In this document: positions 50,957 through 58,123 of the stretch, piece by piece | How the letters are laid out: the number at the start of each line of letters is the position of its first letter | How positions within the stretch are numbered: the stretch's first letter is position 1 | DNA from: Ruminococcus sp. | GTDB taxonomy: Bacteria; Bacillota; Clostridia; Oscillospirales; Ruminococcaceae | Direction: 5' to 3' | Length of the DNA stretch: 64,000 nucleotides | NCBI GenBank assembly: GCA_016290875.1 | Contig: JAEEVL010000012.1 | Span: 20,526 to 84,525 of the forward strand | The notes under the pieces: model-generated | The model's database searches: none | The model's input: only the letters and a program-made list of their open reading frames with translations | What the model was told of the DNA's origin: nothing | Made by a program: the position numbers and the translations under genes

Positions 50957-51933
50957 CCGTTCACAGCAGGAGCATCTGCAAATGAACTGTATATTATCCC
51001 TGTTATATCATCACCGGCATTTATGAACGCGCTCAGCTGACCGAGCAGCTCGTCAGCGCGTCGCATACATTCCGCCGGAGTCCTGTTTCGGAAGTATCTA
51101 TCGCCGCTCGCAGCATCATTAAGATAGCGTACAGCAAGTTCCCCTGTTGACCATAGTATTCCGTAATAAAGTGAATCTATCTCCTCACGGCTCAGTATGC
51201 CTCCTGTTCCGGCAGCAAAGCCTGCTGAAGCCTCCCTTATCCTACCGAGGTCGGGAACACCGTTCCTGCATACCGAACGTATCAGGTCACCAAAATCGAG
51301 CGCCGCATAGCCTTCCATAGCCGTATCAAGGTCTATAACCGTACATACCCTGCCTGTTATGACATTGTCGGTCTTCGCGTCACCGTGAATGTTACGCTTT
51401 GGAACAGCTTCAAACACATCTGTAAGGGTTTCGGCAAGTGAGCTTATCCTGCGCACAGTCAGTGGACTGACGCTCCTCTCAAAATGTTTCAGCCGTGAAA
51501 AATATCTCTCAAAGTCGTGGTAGCCGTCCACAGCACATAAAAAGCGCTTTTTCTGTCCGTTCATTATGCGTATAAAAGCTCCGAACGCGTATCCGGCAAG
51601 ACAGTCATTGTCTTCCAGAACTTCCTCAGCTTCGGCACAGCGATACATACGCCAAACATTTCCGCCGTCACGGACAAATAATCCACCGTCAGCTGTCAGC
51701 CATTCCGGAACAGTCACTCTTTCACTTCCGCTTTTTTCAAATACGGCAGTTATGAGCGAAATGTTTTTTTCAACTGTCTCCGGTTCACGGAACACATCAG
51801 TATTTAGCGACTGGAGGATATATTCTCCGCCGCAGCTAACATGGTAAGTCTCGTTTATATGCCCTGTACCGACCGGCACTATATCCGGACTGCCTTCAAG
51901 TCCGAAAGAACGGCATATCTCAGTAAGCTCCAC
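50953..51933 (-). CDS. Phosphotransferase of the APH/NahK sugar-kinase family
   Basis: The 326-residue protein has the APH fold: GTGHINETYHVSCGGEYILQ (about 22-41), MYRCAEAEEVLED, the catalytic loop NIHGDAKTDNVITG (about 182-195), and VIDLDTAMEGYAALDFGDLIRS (about 200-221; DxD metal site). The IDLDT and DFGD pattern is that of N-acetylhexosamine 1-kinase (NahK). A sugar kinase role is likely; aminoglycoside resistance is not supported by its sequence alone. Overlaps the Sel1 gene by four bases. Confidence 0.8.
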   Translation of the reverse strand: MELTEICRSFGLEGSPDIVPVGTGHINETYHVSCGGEYILQSLNTDVFREPETVEKNISLITAVFEKSGSERVTVPEWLTADGGLFVRDGGNVWRMYRCAEAEEVLEDNDCLAGYAFGAFIRIMNGQKKRFLCAVDGYHDFERYFSRLKHFERSVSPLTVRRISSLAETLTDVFEAVPKRNIHGDAKTDNVITGRVCTVIDLDTAMEGYAALDFGDLIRSVCRNGVPDLGRIREASAGFAAGTGGILSREEIDSLYYGILWSTGELAVRYLNDAASGDRYFRNRTPAECMRRADELLGQLSAFINAGDDITGIIYSSFADAPAVNG

Positions 51934-51949
51934 AACTCCACATCCTTAT

Positions 51950-51983
51950 AAAACGGGCGGAAAGGAACTCCCCTCCGCCCTTG
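51950..51983 (-). terminator. Terminator of the UPF0210/ACT operon
   Basis: Stem GGGCGGA / TCCGCCC around a GGGGAGTTCC-type loop with TTTTAT on the reverse strand. Confidence 0.7.
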
Positions 51984-52026
51984 TTTTTCTTGTCACATAA
52001 AAGAGACTGATGTCTCTCCACCTGTA

Positions 52027-53385
52027 TCAGTTCTTGAGGCTCTGCATAGGTGCAGGGATACGTCCGCCGCGGTTGATGAACTTCGCAGGTGACTTCTCTC
52101 TGATAGGCATAACAGGACCGCTTCCGAGAAGACCACCAAATTCGAGAGTCTCGCCCTCTTTTCTGCCGATAGCAGGAATAAGACGTACTGCTGTGGTCTT
52201 TGAGTTTACCATACCGATAGCAGCTTCGTCAGCGATTATAGCAGATATAGTCTCGGGAGTAATGTCTCCGGGAACTACTATCATATCGAGTCCAACTGAA
52301 CATACAGCTGTCATGGCTTCGAGCTTTTCAAGGCTGAGTACACCTGCAACAGCTGCATCTATCATACCTGCGTCCTCTGAAACAGGTATAAATGCACCGG
52401 AGAGTCCTCCGACTGTTGAAGAAGCCATTACGCCGCCCTTCTTGACTGCGTCGTTGAGCATTGCAAGGCAGGCTGTGGTTCCGTGAGTACCGCACATCTC
52501 AAGTCCCATTTCCTCAAGGATATGAGCAACGCTGTCTCCGACTGCCGGAGTGGGAGCGAGCGAAAGGTCAACGATACCGAAAGGAACTCCGAGGAGCTCA
52601 GAAGCTCTTGCACCTACGAGCTGTCCCATACGCGTGATCTTGAATGCTGTCTTCTTGATAACATCAGCTATCTCATCGATAGAAGCATCAGGATACTTTG
52701 TAAGCGCTGCACGTACAACACCGGGGCCAGATACACCTACGTGTATCTCGCAGTCAGGCTCGCCGACACCGTGGAAAGCTCCTGCCATAAACGGGTTGTC
52801 CTCAACGGCATTGCAGAATACAACGAGCTTAGCAGGTCCGATACAGTCACGGTCAGCAGTTCTCTCAGCTGACTCCTTGACGATCTGTCCCATTATCTTT
52901 ACTGCATCCATATTTATACCGGACTTTGTAGAACCAATATTTACGGATGAACAGATATTCTGTGTTACATCGAGAGCCTCAGGTATAGACTTGATAAGCG
53001 CCATATCTCCTGCGCTGAAGCCCTTGTGAACAAGTGCAGAGTAACCTCCGATGAAATTTACGCCACAAGTATCAGCAGCTCTCTGAAGAGCCTTTGCGAA
53101 CTTAACCGGATTGTCATTCGGACAAGCAGCTGCAAGCATTGCGATAGGTGTAACAGATATTCTCTTGTTTACTATCGGGATACCGTATTCCTTTTCGATC
53201 TGCTGACCAACGGAAACGAGATTTCCTGCCTTTGAGACTATCTTGTTATATACCTTTTCACAGGCTTTGTCTATGTCTGTGTCGATACAGTCGAGGAGTG
53301 AGATACCCATAGTTATGGTACGGATATCGAGATACTCGTCCTGTATCATTCTTATAGTTTCAAGAATATTATATACGTTAAGCAT
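52027..53385 (-). CDS. UPF0210/PFL-family protein
   Basis: The 452-residue protein matches UPF0210: [20 protein letters not shown] (about 10-29), [48 protein letters not shown] [14 protein letters not shown], and [14 protein letters not shown]. The family is conserved in anaerobes and resembles pyruvate-formate-lyase in fold but has no proven reaction. It is a near-invariant partner of the ACT protein upstream, 20 bases apart, which supports amino-acid-linked allosteric control. AAAGGATGTCC precedes the start. Confidence 0.93.
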   Translation of the reverse strand: MLNVYNILETIRMIQDEYLDIRTITMGISLLDCIDTDIDKACEKVYNKIVSKAGNLVSVGQQIEKEYGIPIVNKRISVTPIAMLAAACPNDNPVKFAKALQRAADTCGVNFIGGYSALVHKGFSAGDMALIKSIPEALDVTQNICSSVNIGSTKSGINMDAVKIMGQIVKESAERTADRDCIGPAKLVVFCNAVEDNPFMAGAFHGVGEPDCEIHVGVSGPGVVRAALTKYPDASIDEIADVIKKTAFKITRMGQLVGARASELLGVPFGIVDLSLAPTPAVGDSVAHILEEMGLEMCGTHGTTACLAMLNDAVKKGGVMASSTVGGLSGAFIPVSEDAGMIDAAVAGVLSLEKLEAMTAVCSVGLDMIVVPGDITPETISAIIADEAAIGMVNSKTTAVRLIPAIGRKEGETLEFGGLLGSGPVMPIREKSPAKFINRGGRIPAPMQSLKN

Positions 53386-53405
53386 TTACCGGACATCCTT
53401 TCAGA

Positions 53406-53675
53406 TCATATACTGTGCATGGAATTGAAAATGTCTTCATGCATTGTGTGGATAGAAAGTCCGAGCTCTTTCCCGAGAGAGTCCATTCTGTCAACAAGCT
53501 CAGAGAAATCTCCGCTGATGCCTGTTATGTCCACAAGCATTATCATTGCGAACATATCCTGAAGTACACTCTGTGTTACTTCGATAACATTTACGTTATA
53601 CTCGGCACAGATACCGCTTACCTTGTGAAGGATACCAACGGTGTCCTTGCCTATTACAGTTACGACTGCTCTCAT
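53406..53675 (-). CDS. ACT-domain protein (UPF0237 type)
   Basis: The 89-residue protein is a single ACT domain (MRAVVTVIGKDTVGILHKVSG, ICAEYNVNVIEVTQSVLQDM, MIMLVDITG). ACT domains bind amino acids. It is the first gene of the pair with UPF0210 and starts after GGAGGTTTTTA. It likely supplies allosteric control to its partner. Confidence 0.92.
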   Translation of the reverse strand: MRAVVTVIGKDTVGILHKVSGICAEYNVNVIEVTQSVLQDMFAMIMLVDITGISGDFSELVDRMDSLGKELGLSIHTMHEDIFNSMHSI

Positions 53676-53814
53676 AAATAAAAACCTCCGTTAATTACTG
53701 TGCCATTCTTATCCGGCACATTGTCTGTTATAATTATAACATACTCTGCTGCAAAAATAAAGGGGATAACATAATTTTATTTTTTTACTTTCACAGCTGT
53801 CTGCTCTGATAAAT

Positions 53815-53843
53815 CCAAAAGGACGCACATCAGTACGTCCTTT
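53815..53843 (-). terminator. Terminator of the GAF-GGDEF gene
   Basis: Stem AAAGGACG / CGTCCTTT with a TTTTGG tail on the reverse strand. Confidence 0.7.
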
Positions 53844-53870
53844 ATCTGTTCAGTTATATCTCTGCCGTTC

Positions 53871-55259
53871 TCAGCGCTTTAATTCAGGATGTAGGTGATA
53901 GAACTCCTTTTTGTCAGCGTACATACGCTCATCGGCTGCACGAAGAGCCTTTCTGATGCTCTCGGCAGAAGCCGTCGAACTTCCGAGCGCGAAACACACG
54001 CTGTCAGGATCAGAAGTATCCGCGCGAAGTTCCTCTATCATTTCTTCAAGTCTTTCCTCAGGGATATCGGGAGCGAGTATCATAAACTCATCACCGCCTG
54101 CACGGTATATCTCACACCCCTGAAAATGCTTCTGAAGTATCAGCGCTGCATTTTTAAGAAGGAGATCACCTGCATAGTGTCCCTGATTGTCATTCACACG
54201 CTTGAGGCCATTGAGGTCAGCAAAAACAATGCCTACGTTTGTTACCGGCTTCTTAGGTTCACCTGCACACAGACTGTCTACACGGTTGTTCATAGCGTTG
54301 CGGTTGAACACACCAGTGAGAACGTCCATAGAGCTCGTCTGCTCCAGCCGCTTGAAGAGCTGATGCGTTGCTACCTCGGAAGCAAGGATGAAAGAAGTCA
54401 GTTCAAGTGTTTCCTTTATCTGCACGACATTTTTAACGTTGAAATTTATCGCCCATATGAAACCAAGTATATCGCTTCCGGCTCTGAGCGGGAAAAGAAC
54501 TATACTCTCTGCACCGGCAGACAGCATAGATTCATACCATACAGGATTACGTTCTTTCAGAACAGCCCAGTCGTGGTCATCCTTGATGATAACACAGGTG
54601 CTTCCGGCAATAGTATCCGGCCACGTATCAACTATTGCAAAGAAATCGTCATTGACGTATTTCTTCATCGAAGCGAGAGTTGTTGTAGCACTGAGTGCTT
54701 CACAAAGAACAGAGCATTTCCTGTTTGTGAAATCACTGAGGAGTATACAGCAGTGGCTCGCGTCACATATGTCACGGATATCAGCGATAACCTCGTTCAT
54801 TGTCTCCTGGAAATCGTCAGCGCCTTTCAGCTTGATACAGGTGCGTATAACAGCATTGGACGTCTCAACGGACAGGTCTGACATCAGTTCAGAATCAGCA
54901 TTCTTCGAGAGTTCCTGGGTATATGCACAATAGTGTATATTCTCCTTGTCCGAAGCAACCGGTATCATCGTCAGACTTATCCAGAAATCAAAGCGCTCCG
55001 GGTGAATATAAGTATGCAGTGTCTTTCCGAGAACAGCACAGCGATAGCAGAAATCCTCAAAATTAAGATCCTTCAGCATATAATGCTCATATGGCATATC
55101 CGGAACGAATTCCTTGCCAAACGAACGCTGTGTCGAAGCCAGATAAGGCTCATTTCCGGTCATGATGCGGATGTTTCCGTATGAACCGTCCGGGAACGTC
55201 TCAACAGATATGATACAGGTCATAGGTTTGAACTGTTTTACAAATTCATTCAGATCCAT
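53871..55259 (-). CDS. GAF-GGDEF diguanylate cyclase
   Basis: The start at 55259 has GGAG nine bases upstream; a GTG nine bases before it would overlap that site. The 462-residue soluble protein has an N-terminal PAS-like region (about 10-130), a GAF domain (about 145-285; LFPLRAGSDILGFIWAINFN) and a GGDEF domain (about 300-460; SSMDVLTGVFNRNAM, FADLNGLKRVNDNQGHYAGD, RAGGDEFMIL), with an intact active site. Cyclic di-GMP production is expected. An RxxD inhibitory site is not evident. Single-gene unit. Confidence 0.93.
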   Translation of the reverse strand: MDLNEFVKQFKPMTCIISVETFPDGSYGNIRIMTGNEPYLASTQRSFGKEFVPDMPYEHYMLKDLNFEDFCYRCAVLGKTLHTYIHPERFDFWISLTMIPVASDKENIHYCAYTQELSKNADSELMSDLSVETSNAVIRTCIKLKGADDFQETMNEVIADIRDICDASHCCILLSDFTNRKCSVLCEALSATTTLASMKKYVNDDFFAIVDTWPDTIAGSTCVIIKDDHDWAVLKERNPVWYESMLSAGAESIVLFPLRAGSDILGFIWAINFNVKNVVQIKETLELTSFILASEVATHQLFKRLEQTSSMDVLTGVFNRNAMNNRVDSLCAGEPKKPVTNVGIVFADLNGLKRVNDNQGHYAGDLLLKNAALILQKHFQGCEIYRAGGDEFMILAPDIPEERLEEMIEELRADTSDPDSVCFALGSSTASAESIRKALRAADERMYADKKEFYHLHPELKR

Positions 55260-55413
55260 GCACACCACTCCAATCCTGATTGATTATAGAACAATTATAG
55301 CATAATCATTCAACTTTGTAAAGTTAAATTATGTATAAAACATATAAACTTTCTGTTAACAGATGTTCGTTCACTTGTTTGACACGACAAAGGTTAGCCA
55401 TAGATAACGAAAG

Positions 55414-55442
55414 TTGACAAAAATGTCTAAATGGATTAAAAT
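55414..55442 (+). promoter_or_regulatory. Predicted promoter of the feoAB gene
   Basis: TTGACA at 55414-55419 and TAAAAT at 55437-55442 with a 17-base spacer; leader about 128 bases. Confidence 0.7.
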
Positions 55443-55473
55443 AATAATGTCTTAAAGCATACGTATATCACTC

Positions 55474-55549
55474 TGACCTCGCAGCAGAGGTCATTACACC
55501 CCGATGTCCCGATGTGGTCGGACACGGGACTTTTTCTGCCCGAACGGGC
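55474..55549 (+). promoter_or_regulatory. Hairpin-rich leader with attenuator-like terminator before feoAB
   Basis: Three hairpins sit between promoter and start: TGACCTC/GAGGTCA (55474-55493), GTCCCG/CGGGAC (55506-55530) followed at once by TTTTT (55531-55535), and GCCCG/CGGGC (55538-55549). Two tandem copies of CCCGATGT (55500-55507 and 55508-55515) lie at the base of the second hairpin and offer alternative pairings (CCGA with TCGG, 55509-55521). The T-run makes the second hairpin a plausible conditional terminator. Metal-sensing by this leader would fit iron transport but is untested. No known riboswitch class is recognised. Confidence 0.45.
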
Positions 55550-55577
55550 TGGTATTTACAGGAGGTCTGTATTTATA

Positions 55578-57923
55578 ATGACGCTGAAGGATATTAAGAT
55601 CGGCGAAACAGCAAAAGTCGAAAAGCTGTGCGGAGAGGGTGCGCTGCGCCAGCATTTCCTTGATATGGGTGTTCTTCCGGGAACTGAGATAACCGTTGTG
55701 AAATATGCTCCTATGGGCGATCCCATAGAGCTCAGGCTGCACGGTTATGAACTGACTCTGCGGCTTGACGACGCAGAAAAGATCGAGGTCGCAAAGGTAG
55801 ATAAGAGCACCAGCAAAGAGGACAAAAAGTCCGGCAAAAAGAAGATAGCTCACCCCGGTCTCGGTGAGGGAGGAAAATTCCACCCCAAGGGCACCGGAAA
55901 GGCACTCCCGGAGGACACAGTCCTCACCTTTGCGCTCATAGGCAATCAGAATTGCGGCAAGACTACGCTTTTCAACAGACTCACCGGTTCAAAACAGCAC
56001 GTCGGCAACTTCCCCGGAGTCACAGTTGACCGTAAGGATGGCGCGATTAAGGGGTATCCCAACACAATGATAACCGACCTGCCCGGTATCTACTCGATGT
56101 CTCCTTACACGAGCGAGGAGATCGTATCGCGTAACTTCGTCCTCAACAACAAGCCGCACGCAATAATCAACATCATAGATGCGACCAACATCGAGCGAAA
56201 TCTCTACCTCACTATGCAGCTGCTCGAAATGGACATACCTATGGTAGTTGCGCTGAACATGATGGACGAGCTCACCTCAAACGGCGGAAGCGTTGATATA
56301 AACACTATGGAAATGCTCCTCGGAGTTCCTGTCGTACCTATCTCTGCGGCTAAGAATTCCGGTATCGACGAGCTCGTTGAACACGCTCTGCACGTTGCAA
56401 AATACCAGGAAAAACCACTCAATCAGGACTTCTGTGACAAGACATCCAACGGTGGCGCAGTTCACCGCTGTATGCACAGTATGGAGCACCTTATCGAGGA
56501 TCACGCCGAAAAATCCGGACTCCCGCTGAGATTTGCAGCGAGCAAGGTCATTGAGGGTGATCCCCTGATTCTCAAACAGCTCGCTATCGACGAAAACGAG
56601 GAAGAGCTCACAGATCACATCGTTCTCCAGCTTGAAAAAGAACGCGGACTCGATAGAAGCGCCGCTATTGCAGATATGCGCTTCTCGTTCATACTGCGTC
56701 TCTGTGAACAGGCTGTCACCAAACCCAAGGAGAGCAAGGAACACATCCGCAGCCGCCGCATAGATACTTTCCTGACAGGAAAATACACCGCTATTCCGGC
56801 TTTCATCGGCATAATGGCACTTGTGTTCTGGCTCACTTTCAATGTTATCGGAGCCTTTCTTCAGGGATTGTTTGAAAAGGGTGTGGACGAGCTGACAGAG
56901 ATAACTGACAAAGCTCTGACAAACGGAAACGTCAACAGCGCGATACACAGCCTTATCATAGACGGTATCTTCGCCGGTATCGGAAGCGTTCTCAGTTTCC
57001 TGCCTATAATCGTCACTCTATTCTTCTTTCTGTCGCTCCTCGAGGACAGCGGCTACATAGCGCGAGTAGCGTTCTTCATGGACAAGCTACTGCGAAAGAT
57101 AGGTCTCTCCGGCAGAAGTATCGTCCCGATGCTCATAGGCTTCGGCTGCTCAGTACCTGCCATAATGGCAACAAGAACTCTCCCCAGTGAGCGTGACCGA
57201 AAGATGACCATTCTGCTCACTCCGTTTATGAGCTGTACCGCTAAGCTGCCTATTTACGCCTTCTTTGTAAGCACTTTCTTCCCCGGCCGCGGTGCGCTGA
57301 TAATGATAGGACTCTACCTGCTGGGTATCATAACAGGAATAATCGTTGCCTGCGTCTACAAGAGCACTCTTTTCCGCGGAGAACCTGTCCCGTTTGTAAT
57401 GGAGCTCCCGAATTACCGTATGCCAAGCGCCGGAAACGTAGTTCAGCTGCTGTGGGAAAAGGCAAAGGACTTCCTCCAGAAGGCTTTCTCCGTGATACTG
57501 ATAGCAACAGTAGCCGTATGGTTCCTTCAGAGCTTCGATACTCACCTCAATATGGTCGATGACGCTGAGAACAGCATACTTGCCCGAGTTGCAAGCCTGT
57601 TCGAGCCTCTTATGGATCCTCTCGGACTCGGTGACTGGCGCGTTATCGTTTCGCTGTTCAGCGGCTTCATGGCAAAGGAAAGTGTTGTTTCAACTATGGA
57701 GATACTCTTCGGCGATGAGATAAAGATGTATATGTCAACTCTTGCAGCTGCTTGTATGCTGGTATTCTCTCTGCTTTACACTCCCTGTGTAGCTGCTGTC
57801 GCTTCCGTTAAGCGCGAACTCGGAACTAAATGGGCTATCGTAATAGTCATTTGGCAGTGTGTTATCGCATGGTTTGCAGCACTCGCCTTAAGACTTATCT
57901 GTACTATGATAGGAGTGGGCTGA
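55578..57923 (+). CDS. feoB: FeoA-FeoB fusion ferrous iron transporter
   Basis: The start at 55578 is set by AGGAGGT 11 bases upstream; the frame extends to 55512 without a site. Of 781 residues, about 1-75 are a complete FeoA SH3-like domain (MTLKDIKIGETAKVEKLCGE, RQHFLDMGVLPGTEITVVK), about 76-118 a charged linker, and about 119-781 FeoB: GTPase motifs GNQNCGKTTLFN, VTVDRK, DLPGIYS and NMMDE, then about eight membrane helices with SIVPMLIGFGCSVPAIMATR (broken at 20) and SCTAKLPIYAFF, which hold the gate residues. FeoA usually regulates FeoB as a separate protein. The Cys-rich gene overlaps its stop by one base. Confidence 0.95.
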   Translation: MTLKDIKIGETAKVEKLCGEGALRQHFLDMGVLPGTEITVVKYAPMGDPIELRLHGYELTLRLDDAEKIEVAKVDKSTSKEDKKSGKKKIAHPGLGEGGKFHPKGTGKALPEDTVLTFALIGNQNCGKTTLFNRLTGSKQHVGNFPGVTVDRKDGAIKGYPNTMITDLPGIYSMSPYTSEEIVSRNFVLNNKPHAIINIIDATNIERNLYLTMQLLEMDIPMVVALNMMDELTSNGGSVDINTMEMLLGVPVVPISAAKNSGIDELVEHALHVAKYQEKPLNQDFCDKTSNGGAVHRCMHSMEHLIEDHAEKSGLPLRFAASKVIEGDPLILKQLAIDENEEELTDHIVLQLEKERGLDRSAAIADMRFSFILRLCEQAVTKPKESKEHIRSRRIDTFLTGKYTAIPAFIGIMALVFWLTFNVIGAFLQGLFEKGVDELTEITDKALTNGNVNSAIHSLIIDGIFAGIGSVLSFLPIIVTLFFFLSLLEDSGYIARVAFFMDKLLRKIGLSGRSIVPMLIGFGCSVPAIMATRTLPSERDRKMTILLTPFMSCTAKLPIYAFFVSTFFPGRGALIMIGLYLLGIITGIIVACVYKSTLFRGEPVPFVMELPNYRMPSAGNVVQLLWEKAKDFLQKAFSVILIATVAVWFLQSFDTHLNMVDDAENSILARVASLFEPLMDPLGLGDWRVIVSLFSGFMAKESVVSTMEILFGDEIKMYMSTLAAACMLVFSLLYTPCVAAVASVKRELGTKWAIVIVIWQCVIAWFAALALRLICTMIGVG

Positions 57924-58063
57924 TGAACGTAATAGATATTATCCTGCTGATAATGATAGCCGCCGCAGTCGGTGCGGCTGTCAGAAAATGTATCAGCGAC
58001 AGAAAAAACGGACGTAGGTGCTGCGGCAATTGCAGCTGCTGCGATAAATGCACGAAAATGTAA
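57923..58063 (+). CDS. FeoB-associated Cys-rich membrane protein
   Basis: The 46-residue protein begins at the A of the feoB stop (TGATG), so it is translationally coupled. One N-terminal helix (about 2-19; MNVIDIILLIMIAAAVGAAV) is followed by KCISDRKNG and a Cys-rich end CCGNCSCCDKC (about 34-44; seven Cys counting the helix-proximal one). It matches the FeoB-associated Cys-rich family and probably helps hand over or sense iron. Confidence 0.9.
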   Translation: MNVIDIILLIMIAAAVGAAVRKCISDRKNGRRCCGNCSCCDKCTKM

Positions 58064-58067
58064 AACG

Positions 58068-58095
58068 AAAGGGCGGATATCTTCCGCCCTTTTTG
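58068..58095. terminator. Terminator after the feo operon
   Basis: Stem AAAGGGCGGA / TCCGCCCTTT followed by TTG on the forward strand and TTTCG on the reverse; the forward use is the clearer. Confidence 0.85.
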
Positions 58096-58123
58096 TATAG
58101 CTGTTGATAATTGATATTAAGCG

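Noticed and set aside
50953..51933. Aminoglycoside resistance kinase
   Set aside because: Its motifs match sugar kinases of the NahK type more than aminoglycoside phosphotransferases, and context gives no resistance signal.
53895..54881. Forward-strand open frame of 328 codons
   Set aside because: Antisense to the GAF-GGDEF gene; no protein-like pattern or ribosome site.
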